Below, piece after piece: positions 48,165 to 55,182 of a stretch of 64,000 nucleotides of DNA. This DNA comes from Halorubrum xinjiangense. GTDB taxonomy: Archaea > Halobacteriota > Halobacteria > Halobacteriales > Haloferacaceae. A program made the position numbers and the translations under genes. The stretch is from the NCBI RefSeq assembly GCF_900102375.1, contig NZ_FNBO01000014.1, positions 1 to 64,000 of the forward strand, written 5' to 3'. The stretch's first letter is position 1. Every line of letters begins with the position of its first letter. Below the pieces are notes generated by a model that ran no database searches, was not told the DNA's origin, and saw only the letters and a list, made by a program, of their open reading frames with translations.

Positions 48165-48195
48165 AGGATATTGTGAAAATATAATTTTCCCATAA

Positions 48196-48204
48196 CATTT
48201 ATAC
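48196..48204 (-). promoter_or_regulatory. TATA box of halolysin gene
   Basis: The minus strand contains TATAAATG in an AT-rich tract (48165-48230), 32-40 bases before ATG 48164. That predicts a start site near 48174 and a leader of about 10 bases. It lies in the 144-base divergent gap with rqcH. Confidence 0.6.
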
Positions 48205-48308
48205 AGGATAATAGTAGCAAATACCGACCGGCAGCCAGATGCGGTTCCCACGTGACTGGGATAGCGACAACGACACGCCTTTTTCCGGGCCGCGAGTCTC
48301 TATCGAGT

Positions 48309-50519
48309 ATGGACCAGAAGCGGGAGCTGTCGAGCATCGACCTCGCCGCGCTCGTCACCGAGCTCAATCGGTACGAGGGCGCGAAGGTCGACAAGGCGTA
48401 CCTCTACGACGACGACCTGCTCCGGCTGAAGCTACGCGACTTCGACCGCGGCCGCGTCGAGCTCATGATCGAGGTCGGGGACATCAAACGGGCGCACGCC
48501 GCCGACCCGGACAACGTCGCCGACGCGCCGGGGCGCCCGCCGAACTTCGCGAAGATGCTGCGGAACCGGATGTCGGGAGCGGACTTCGCGGGCGTCGAGC
48601 AGTACGAGTTCGACCGCATCCTCACCTTCGAGTTCGAGCGCGAGGACCAGAACACAACGCTCGTCGCCGAGCTGTTCGGCCAGGGGAACATCGCCGCGCT
48701 CGACGAGACGGGCGAGGTGATCGGGGCGCTTTCGACGGTCCGGCTGAAGTCCCGCACCGTCGCGCCCGGCTCGCAGTACGAGTACCCCGCGTCTCGGCTG
48801 AACCCCCTCACCGTGAGCCGCGGCGGGTTCGACCGGCACATGCGCGAGTCGGACAGCGACGTGGTGCGCACGCTCGCCACGCAGCTGAACCTCGGCGGGC
48901 TCTACGCCGAGGAGGTGTGTACCCGGGCCGGCGTGCCGAAGGAGACGCCGATCGACGAGGCGACCGACGACCAGCTGGGGGCGCTCCACGACGCGCTCTC
49001 GCGGATCGACGAGCGGCTCCGCTCGGGCGACGTCGACCCCCGCGTGTACGAGGAGTCGGTCGACTGTGAGGGGGCCGAGGGAGGCGACGGCGGCGACGCC
49101 GACCGCGACCCTCGCGTCGTCGACGTGACGCCGTTCCCGCTCGCGGAACACGAGGACCTGCCGAGCGTCGGGTTCGACTCCTTTAACGCCGCCGTCGACG
49201 AGTACTTCCACCGGCTCGACAGCGAGGGGACCGACGAGGGCGAGGCGCCCGCGGACGCGAGCGCGTCGCGGCCCGACTTCGAGGAGGAGATCGCCAAACA
49301 GGAGCGGATCATCGAACAACAGCGGGGGGCGATCGAGGGGTTCGAGGAGCAGGCCCAGGCGGAACGGGAGCGCGCGGAGCTCTTGTACGCGAACTACGAC
49401 CTCGTCGACGAGGTGCTCTCGACCGTGCGCGAGGCCCGCGCGAACGAGGTGGCGTGGGACGAGATCGCGGAGACGCTCGCCGCCGGCGCGGAGCGGGGGA
49501 TCCCGGCCGCGGAGGCCGTCGTCGACGTCGACGGCGGCGAGGGAACGGTGACGGTCGAACTCGACGAGGAGGGCGACGACGGGGGGACGACCCGCGTCGA
49601 GCTCGACGCGAGCGAGGGCGTGGAGGTCAACGCCGACCGGCTCTATCAGGAGGCGAAGCGCGTCGAGGAGAAGAAAGAGGGCGCGATGGCCGCCATCGAG
49701 TCGACCCGCGAGGAGCTGGAGGCGGTCAAGGCGCGAAAGGCGGAGTGGGAAGAAAAGCAGGCGGCCGACGACGGCGCGGGGGACGGCGCCGGCAGTGACG
49801 GCGACGACGAGGACGACGAAGAGTACGAGACGGACTGGCTCGCCCGCTCGTCGATCCCGATCCGGAGCCCGGACGACTGGTTCGAGCGGTTCCGCTGGTT
49901 CCGCACCTCGACCGGCTACCTCGTCATCGGCGGGCGTAACGCCGACCAGAACGAGGAGCTGGTAAAGAAGTACATGAGCAAACACGACCGGTTCTTCCAC
50001 ACGCAGGCGCACGGGGGACCGGTGACGCTACTGAAGGCGTCCGGCCCCTCCGAGTCGTCCGAGCCGGTCGACTTCTCCGAGGAGACCCTGCGGGAGGCCG
50101 CGCAGTTCGCGGTCTCCTACTCGTCGGACTGGAAGGACGGTCGCGGCGCGGGCGACGCGTACATGGTCGAGCCCGATCAGGTGTCGAAGACGCCCGAGAG
50201 CGGCGAGTACATCGAGAAGGGGAGCTTCGTGATCCGCGGCGACCGCACGTACTTCGAGGACGTCCCCTGCCGGATCGCCGTCGGCGTCCAGTGCGAGCCG
50301 GTCACCCGCGCGATCGGCGGCCCGCCGTCGGCGATCGTCGACCGCGCGGCCGCGCACATCACCTTCGAGCCGGGGATGTACGCGCAAAACGACGCCGCGA
50401 TGATGGCCTACCGGAACCTGAAAGAGCGGTTCACCGACCAGTCGTTCGTGCGCAAGGTCGCGAGCGCGGACCAGCTTCAGGAGTTCCTGCCGCCGGGCGG
50501 GTCGGACATCGTCGACTGA
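48309..50519 (+). CDS. rqcH: Ribosome rescue factor RqcH (NEMF/FbpA family)
   Basis: This 736-residue protein has the NFACT layout: NFACT-N (KRELSSIDLAALVTELNRY onward, with the DIKRAHAADP and PPNFAKMLRNRM motifs), a helix-hairpin-helix, long coiled coils (about 340-530 with an acidic insert), then the NFACT-R domain (GYLVIGGRNADQNEELVKKY and DRFFHTQAHGGP). It binds stalled 50S-peptidyl-tRNA complexes and, in bacteria and archaea, promotes C-terminal Ala tailing. ATG 48309 matches the family start. The upstream in-frame ATG would add 19 unlikely residues. Confidence 0.93.
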   Translation: MDQKRELSSIDLAALVTELNRYEGAKVDKAYLYDDDLLRLKLRDFDRGRVELMIEVGDIKRAHAADPDNVADAPGRPPNFAKMLRNRMSGADFAGVEQYEFDRILTFEFEREDQNTTLVAELFGQGNIAALDETGEVIGALSTVRLKSRTVAPGSQYEYPASRLNPLTVSRGGFDRHMRESDSDVVRTLATQLNLGGLYAEEVCTRAGVPKETPIDEATDDQLGALHDALSRIDERLRSGDVDPRVYEESVDCEGAEGGDGGDADRDPRVVDVTPFPLAEHEDLPSVGFDSFNAAVDEYFHRLDSEGTDEGEAPADASASRPDFEEEIAKQERIIEQQRGAIEGFEEQAQAERERAELLYANYDLVDEVLSTVREARANEVAWDEIAETLAAGAERGIPAAEAVVDVDGGEGTVTVELDEEGDDGGTTRVELDASEGVEVNADRLYQEAKRVEEKKEGAMAAIESTREELEAVKARKAEWEEKQAADDGAGDGAGSDGDDEDDEEYETDWLARSSIPIRSPDDWFERFRWFRTSTGYLVIGGRNADQNEELVKKYMSKHDRFFHTQAHGGPVTLLKASGPSESSEPVDFSEETLREAAQFAVSYSSDWKDGRGAGDAYMVEPDQVSKTPESGEYIEKGSFVIRGDRTYFEDVPCRIAVGVQCEPVTRAIGGPPSAIVDRAAAHITFEPGMYAQNDAAMMAYRNLKERFTDQSFVRKVASADQLQEFLPPGGSDIVD

Positions 50520-50628
50520 GGAACCGGCTCGACCGCGAGTCGTCGTCGACAGAGGGTTGTCGTCGACCGCGGAGCGACTCTCCGCCCCCGAGCGCGACGT
50601 TTTCAAGCCTCCGCGACGGAGGAGGCGC

Positions 50629-51021
50629 ATGGCCTTCGAATCGCTGCCGGAGGGGTGGCGGGTGTGGAACGAGGAGCCCAGCGGGCGGGCCATCCTCGTC
50701 TACCGCCCCGACGTCTTCGGGACCGGCGACCTCCCGAACGAGTGCCTCCCGACGATCTACCTGACGAACGGCGCCCGGAACGCCCGGCCCGGATCGGGCC
50801 AGTACGCGACCGACGAGTGGCACGTCGTCTGCTTCTTAGAGCCCGAGATCGAGGCGGTCGCGGAGACCCACGAGAGCCGCGAGGCGGGCGCGGCCGGCGC
50901 GGTCGACGTCGCGGAGCGGTTCGTCGCGGGCGAGGTCGACTACCGAGGGGCGTACCAGGTTCCGCGGGAGGACTACTTCGAGCGCCTCGACGAGTTCGTT
51001 GGCGGCGAGGAGACGGCGTGA
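50629..51021 (+). CDS. DUF5820-family haloarchaeal protein
   Basis: This is a 130-residue protein with the DUF5820 sequence order: LPEGWRVWNEEPSGRAILVYRPDVF, then ECLPTIYLTNG, ATDEWHVVCFLEPEIE and a final YQVPREDYFERLDEF. The function is unknown. It is soluble with no motif for metal or nucleotide. A small CCTCC/GGAGG hairpin (50608-50622) lies just before the ATG and could mask it. It precedes purF by 137 bases on the same strand. Confidence 0.85.
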   Translation: MAFESLPEGWRVWNEEPSGRAILVYRPDVFGTGDLPNECLPTIYLTNGARNARPGSGQYATDEWHVVCFLEPEIEAVAETHESREAGAAGAVDVAERFVAGEVDYRGAYQVPREDYFERLDEFVGGEETA

Positions 51022-51124
51022 CGGTTCTCAGTCGGACCGCGTGACGGCAGGAGGACGTCCGGATTTTATCCACGATTACGCATAACTCGACGCGAGAAAC
51101 GGGGGGATACGCCACGAACACGAG

Positions 51125-51134
51125 GATTTTTATC
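51125..51134 (+). promoter_or_regulatory. TATA box of purF
   Basis: GATTTTTATC at 51125-51134 lies 25-34 bases before ATG 51159, which predicts leaderless transcription. A TTTTTATC box is used by several genes in this window. Confidence 0.55.
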
Positions 51135-51158
51135 GCCGCACGCCCGACCCTCGCGTAC

Positions 51159-52658
51159 ATGAACGCCGGTGGGGACTACGGCGGCGACGAACCGCGGGAG
51201 AAGTGCGGCGTCGTCGGCGTCTCGCTCGAGGACCGGGAGGCCGCCCGACCGCTGTACTACGCGCTGTACGCGCTCCAACACCGCGGCCAGGAGTCGGCCG
51301 GGATCGTCACGCACGACGGGTTTCAGCAGCACAGCCACGTCGAGCGGGGCCTCGTCGGCGACGCCTTCGAGGAGGGGGACCTCGCGTCGCTGTCGGGCGG
51401 CACGGGCATCGGCCACGTGCGCTACCCGACCGCCGGCAGCCTCGACAAGAGCTGCGCGCAGCCCTTCTCGGTGTCGTTCAAGTCCGGCTCGCTCGGGCTC
51501 TCGCACAACGGGAACCTCGTCAACGCCGACGAGGTGCGCGAGGAGCTGGCGGCGGCGGGCCACGCGTTCACCTCCGACGGCGACACCGAGGTGATCGCCC
51601 ACGACCTCGCGCGCAACCTCCTCGAAGAGGACCTCGTGCGCGCCGTTAAACACACGATGAACCGCATCCACGGCTCCTACTCGCTGGCGATCACCCACGA
51701 CGACACCGTGCTGGGCGTCCGCGACCCGCTCGGGAACCGCCCGCTCTGTCTCGGGAAGATCGACGGCGGCTACGTCATCGCCAGCGAGTCGGCCGCTATC
51801 GACACGCTCGACGGGGAGCTGATCCGCGACGTCCGCCCCGGCGAACTCGTCGTCTTGGACCCCGACGGCACCGGCTACGACACGTATCAGCTCGTCGAGC
51901 GAGACTCGACGGCCCACTGCTTCTTCGAACACGTCTACTTCGCCCGTCCCGACTCCGTCATCGACGAGAGCCTCGTCTACGAAGTCCGTCGGAAACTCGG
52001 TCGGAAGCTCTGGGAGGAGTCCGGTGTCGAGTCCGACGTGGTGATGCCCGTCCCCGACTCGGGGCGCGCGTTCGCCTCCGGCTACGCGGACGCCGCGAGC
52101 GAGACCACGGCCGACGGGGAGCCCCGAGAGGTCGACGGCGGCGGCGTGGAGTTCGCGGAGGGGCTGATGAAGAACCGGTACGTGGGCCGGACGTTCATCA
52201 TGCCGACGCAGGACGAGCGCGAGCGCGCGGTCCGGCTGAAGCTGAATCCGATCCGCTCGACGGTGGAGGGGAAGTCGGTAACCATCATCGACGACTCCAT
52301 CGTCCGCGGCACGACCTCCACCCAGCTCGTCGACTTAGTCCGCGAGGCGGGCGCCGAGGAGGTCCACCTCCGGATCGGGGCCCCGCCGATCCTCGCGCCC
52401 TGCTACTTCGGCATCGACATGGCGACGCGCGACGAGCTGATCGCGGCCGACGCCTCGACCGAGGAGATCCGGCAGGAGGTCGGCGCGGACTCGCTGTCGT
52501 ACCTCTCCATCGACGCGGTCGCAGAGGCCCTCGGCGAGAGCCGCGCGGACCTGTGTCTCGGCTGCGTCACCGGCGAGTACCCCTTCGACGTGGAGGGAGA
52601 GGCGACCGACCGCGACGTCGACGCTCCGGTCTCGGACCCGACGCCCGCGGACGATTAG
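51159..52658 (+). CDS. purF: Amidophosphoribosyltransferase
   Basis: This 499-residue enzyme is of the Bacillus type. Cys16 (REKCGVVGV) becomes the N-terminal nucleophile after propeptide cleavage. The glutaminase half continues to about 235, and the PRPP site is VTIIDDSIVRGTTSTQLV. Cysteines in AHCFFEH, APCYFGID and DLCLGCVTGEY are the four expected ligands of a [4Fe-4S] cluster. It makes 5-phosphoribosylamine, the first purine intermediate. The end of the gene is part of a 35-base tandem repeat. Confidence 0.96.
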   Translation: MNAGGDYGGDEPREKCGVVGVSLEDREAARPLYYALYALQHRGQESAGIVTHDGFQQHSHVERGLVGDAFEEGDLASLSGGTGIGHVRYPTAGSLDKSCAQPFSVSFKSGSLGLSHNGNLVNADEVREELAAAGHAFTSDGDTEVIAHDLARNLLEEDLVRAVKHTMNRIHGSYSLAITHDDTVLGVRDPLGNRPLCLGKIDGGYVIASESAAIDTLDGELIRDVRPGELVVLDPDGTGYDTYQLVERDSTAHCFFEHVYFARPDSVIDESLVYEVRRKLGRKLWEESGVESDVVMPVPDSGRAFASGYADAASETTADGEPREVDGGGVEFAEGLMKNRYVGRTFIMPTQDERERAVRLKLNPIRSTVEGKSVTIIDDSIVRGTTSTQLVDLVREAGAEEVHLRIGAPPILAPCYFGIDMATRDELIAADASTEEIRQEVGADSLSYLSIDAVAEALGESRADLCLGCVTGEYPFDVEGEATDRDVDAPVSDPTPADD

Positions 52659-52725
52659 GGACCACGGACGGCCAATAACGCGCGGACGATTAGGGACCGC
52701 GGACGGCCAATAACTCGCGGACGAT
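52646..52725. repeat. 35-bp tandem repeat at purF 3' end
   Basis: Two near-identical 35-base units start at 52646 and 52681, and a partial third starts at 52716. Each begins CGCGGACGAT, and the first two continue TAGGGACC, so each carries a copy of the purF terminal codons GCG GAC GAT TAG. The units are followed by the inter-gene spacer before the halocyanin. The repeats have no spacers, so CRISPR is excluded. The rest of the gap is ordinary sequence with the halocyanin promoter. Confidence 0.9.
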
Positions 52726-52828
52726 TTCGCGCTCTCTTTTCGACTGCGACCCCGCACACGTTCGACGCGGCTCCGACCGCTCGGGACGTATCGGGGGCTT
52801 AAATACGCTCACCGTCAGACGTGGAGGT

Positions 52829-53896
52829 ATGACATGGAACGCCGACGCTGCCGAGGACGCCGCCGCGTCGATGAGCCGCCGCGGGTTCTTCCGCGCCGGG
52901 GCCGCCGGGGCGGCGGTCGCCGCGGGGGTCGCGGCCGGGAGCGGGACCGCCGCCGCACAGTACGACGGCTGGCTGGACGACGTCAGCAACTACGACGGCA
53001 CCCACGATTACCGCGGGCAGGACGAGGTCACCGTCGAGGTCGGCGCGGGCGAAAACGGGCTCCGGTTCGGCCCCGCCGCCATCCTGATCGATCCGGGCGC
53101 GACCGTGGTCTGGGAGTGGACCGGGCAGGGCGGCGGCCACAACGTGGTCGCCAACGACGGCACCTTCGACAGCGGGTCGGCGGTCGGGGAGGAGGGAACG
53201 ACCTTCGAGCACACGTTCGAGGACGCCGAGGAGGGCGACACGTTCAACTACCTCTGTGAACCCCACGAGGCGGTCGGGATGAAGGGAGCCGTCGCGGTCG
53301 GCGACGTCGACGATGACCTCGTGGACCCGCAGGCTGAGGGCGGCGGCAGCGACGGCGGTGACGGGCCTGCCGGCTACGGCGACTGGTTCGAAGACGTCGG
53401 TAACTACGAGGGGACCCGCGACCTCCGCGGCGAGAGCGAGGTCACCGTCTCGGTCGGTGCGGGCGAGAACGGCCTGCTGTTCGACCCGCCCGCGATCCTC
53501 GTCGACTCGGGGGCGACCGTGGTCTGGGAGTGGACCGGCGAGGGCGGCGGTCACAACGTCGTCGAGGAGGACGGCACCTTCGAAAGCGGCGAGCCGGTGG
53601 CGGAGGAGGGCGAGACCTTCGAGTACACCTTCGAGGACGCCGGCGAAGGCGACGTGTTCCGCTACGTCTGCGAGCCCCACGAGGGGGTCGGGATGAAAGG
53701 CGCCGTGGCGGTCGGCGATGTCGACGACGACATCATTGGCGGTGAGGGCGGCTCCGGGGGCGACGGCGGCAGCGGACTCTCCGCGAGCGACATCGGCACG
53801 CTCGCGCTCGGCTTCGGCTTCGCCGGCGCGCTGCTCGTCCCGCTGTTCTACGCGGCCCACCAGATGGCCGAGCGGAACGCGGACCGGAACACGTAG
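52829..53896 (+). CDS. Two-domain membrane-anchored halocyanin
   Basis: This 355-residue blue copper protein has a Tat signal with SRRGFFRAG (Arg17-Arg18). The first copper domain has ligands His104, Cys143, His146 and Met151. The second has His242, Cys281, His284 and Met289. The two domains share GGGHNVV and CEPHE motifs and are joined by a Gly/Asp-rich linker. A C-terminal helix (about 315-340) anchors the protein to the membrane. It should carry electrons at the outer face. The next gene (DUF420) is convergent and links to respiratory assembly. A TTAAATA box lies about 25-31 bases before the ATG. Confidence 0.93.
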   Translation: MTWNADAAEDAAASMSRRGFFRAGAAGAAVAAGVAAGSGTAAAQYDGWLDDVSNYDGTHDYRGQDEVTVEVGAGENGLRFGPAAILIDPGATVVWEWTGQGGGHNVVANDGTFDSGSAVGEEGTTFEHTFEDAEEGDTFNYLCEPHEAVGMKGAVAVGDVDDDLVDPQAEGGGSDGGDGPAGYGDWFEDVGNYEGTRDLRGESEVTVSVGAGENGLLFDPPAILVDSGATVVWEWTGEGGGHNVVEEDGTFESGEPVAEEGETFEYTFEDAGEGDVFRYVCEPHEGVGMKGAVAVGDVDDDIIGGEGGSGGDGGSGLSASDIGTLALGFGFAGALLVPLFYAAHQMAERNADRNT

Positions 53897-53923
53897 TCGG
53901 CTCTCTCTTTCTGTCGCGCTCGG

Positions 53924-54484
53924 TCAGTAGATGTGGTACAGCAGCAGGTAGACGCCGATCCCCATCGAAAAGGAGATCAGCCAGAGGACGGCGCCGACCA
54001 TCCCGACCTGCGCGTGTCGTGTGTGATAGAGGTCCTCGTACGGGCGGGTCACGGCGAGGAAGAGTGCGTGGAAGACGAACGGGACGCAGACGATCGCGAG
54101 CAGGATGTGGGTCGCGAGGAAGGGGAGGTAGACGAACGAGTAGACGCCCTCCGGGCCGGGGAACTCGGTCGTGCCGACGATGATCAGCCGGTAGAGGTAC
54201 GCGCCGAGGAACGCGGCGAACAGCGCGAACGACGAGATCATGAAGTTCCGGTGGCGCTTCACGTTCCCGCGGGAGATCGCCCGCCAGCCGAGGACGATCG
54301 TGGCGATGGCGGTCGCGGAGACGGCGGCGTTGAAGTGCGGGATCGCGGCGAGGACGGCGTCGCTCGCGCGCGGCAGCAGCGAACTCGGAATCACGCCGCC
54401 GACCGCGCCGAAGACGAGCGCGAGCGCGACGCCGGAGGCGACGGCGGTCAACACGGAGACGTTCTCGCGGGCCCAGTCGGACAT
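53924..54484 (-). CDS. DUF420-family membrane protein
   Basis: This is a 186-residue protein with about five transmembrane helices. It has PHFNAAVSATAIATIVLGW and KRHRNFMISSFALFAAFLGAYLYRL. The histidines in PHFN, THILLA and YHTRHAQVG are placed as in the DUF420/CtaM group, involved in heme-copper oxidase assembly. The adjacent halocyanin fits an electron-transport context. The function is inferred by family only. Confidence 0.85.
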   Translation of the reverse strand: MSDWARENVSVLTAVASGVALALVFGAVGGVIPSSLLPRASDAVLAAIPHFNAAVSATAIATIVLGWRAISRGNVKRHRNFMISSFALFAAFLGAYLYRLIIVGTTEFPGPEGVYSFVYLPFLATHILLAIVCVPFVFHALFLAVTRPYEDLYHTRHAQVGMVGAVLWLISFSMGIGVYLLLYHIY

Positions 54485-54597
54485 GTTCCGACGTTAGGAT
54501 GCGACCCCCAAACGCGTGCCGGTTGCGGTCGCCGAGTCGCAGCGCGCTCCGCCGCTCGGTGGTCTGCGAAGCGCCGCCACGGTCCCGCCAAATGGAA

Positions 54598-54612
54598 GGG
54601 CTTTTAATTAGG
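54598..54612 (+). promoter_or_regulatory. TATA region of tRNA-Leu
   Basis: AAGGGCTTTTAATTA lies about 38-50 bases before the tRNA at 54648. Allowing for a start site near 54630, it is a standard archaeal tRNA promoter with a short leader. Confidence 0.55.
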
Positions 54613-54647
54613 GGAAGGGTACGTGGAGACGCGACAGAACACCGCGA

Positions 54648-54732
54648 GCGTGGGTAGCCAAGCCAGGCCAACGGCGCAGCGTTGAGGGCGCTGTCCTGTA
54701 GAGGTCCGCCGGTTCAAATCCGGTCCCACGCA
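54648..54732 (+). tRNA. tRNA-Leu (anticodon GAG)
   Basis: This 85-base class II tRNA has acceptor strands GCGTGGG (54648-54654) and CCCACGC (54725-54731) and discriminator A at 54732. The anticodon stem CAGCG/CGCTG frames the loop TTGAGGG, with anticodon GAG at 54684-54686. The T arm has GGTTCAAATCC. A long variable arm (near 54692-54702) is typical of leucine. No intron is present and CCA is not encoded. Confidence 0.95.
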
Positions 54733-54846
54733 TCGCAGGGGTACACCCCCGAACGATGCACGGTGTTGTCTCTACGACAGCACCCACGCACAATTCCTTC
54801 CGACCGCTACGCGACGAGTGACAGCTTTGATCGGAATGCTGTGGTC

Positions 54847-54870
54847 GTGAACACCGCCGAAGCCCCAGCC
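54847..54870 (+). repeat. Solo left end of the three-hairpin element
   Basis: GTGAACACCGCCGAAGCCCC matches the left boundary of the dispersed element. It is followed after AGCC by GCTCACTTATAAAC instead of H1. It stands 57 bases before the left boundary of copy C, so an older truncated copy may have been interrupted here. The neighbouring 54733-54846 holds no gene I can support. Confidence 0.65.
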
Positions 54871-54876
54871 GCTCAC

Positions 54877-55107
54877 TTATAAACATCTCATAACGGATCA
54901 GCGGTGAACACCTCCAAAGCCCCAGCCTCGCGGCTGCCCCTTTGAGTCCCGCCCCGCACCGCTCCGCACAGCACCTCACACCTCCCCAGCCTCGTCAGTC
55001 GGCCTCCGCTACGCTCCGGCCGACTGACTCCCTCGCGCGTGCTGTCTCGCGGCCGCCGGGGGCGGCCGCTCGCAGGCACGCGCCACCGCTTCAGCCATTT
55101 ATAAACA
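54877..55107 (+). repeat. Three-hairpin dispersed element, copy C (with TATA box and flanking repeats)
   Basis: The body runs from about 54904 to 55089. H1 is a minimal CAGCC-TCGC-GGCTG hairpin, without the long arms of copies A and B. H2 arms are 54994-55004 and 55018-55028. H3 pairs 55049-55057 with 55061-55069. Short terminal inverted repeats AGCGGTG/CACCGCT bound it. The direct repeat TTATAAACA flanks it at 54877-54885 and 55099-55107. The left TTATAAA is 27 bases before the GTGAAC boundary. Together with the solo end this fills the space between tRNA-Leu and gatE. Confidence 0.85.
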
Positions 55108-55182
55108 ACCACAGTTATCTCGCTCCGAATCGCCCGCGCGAACTGCCACCCTTTTAGTCGCGCGCCGTCGGAGTGAGGCGTA

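Noticed and set aside
48252-48308. Upstream ATG start for RqcH at 48252
   Set aside because: It would add 19 residues that are unlike the family N-terminus; ATG 48309 fits.
52646-52725. CRISPR-like array at the purF end
   Set aside because: The 35-bp units are adjacent with no spacers, and one covers the purF stop.
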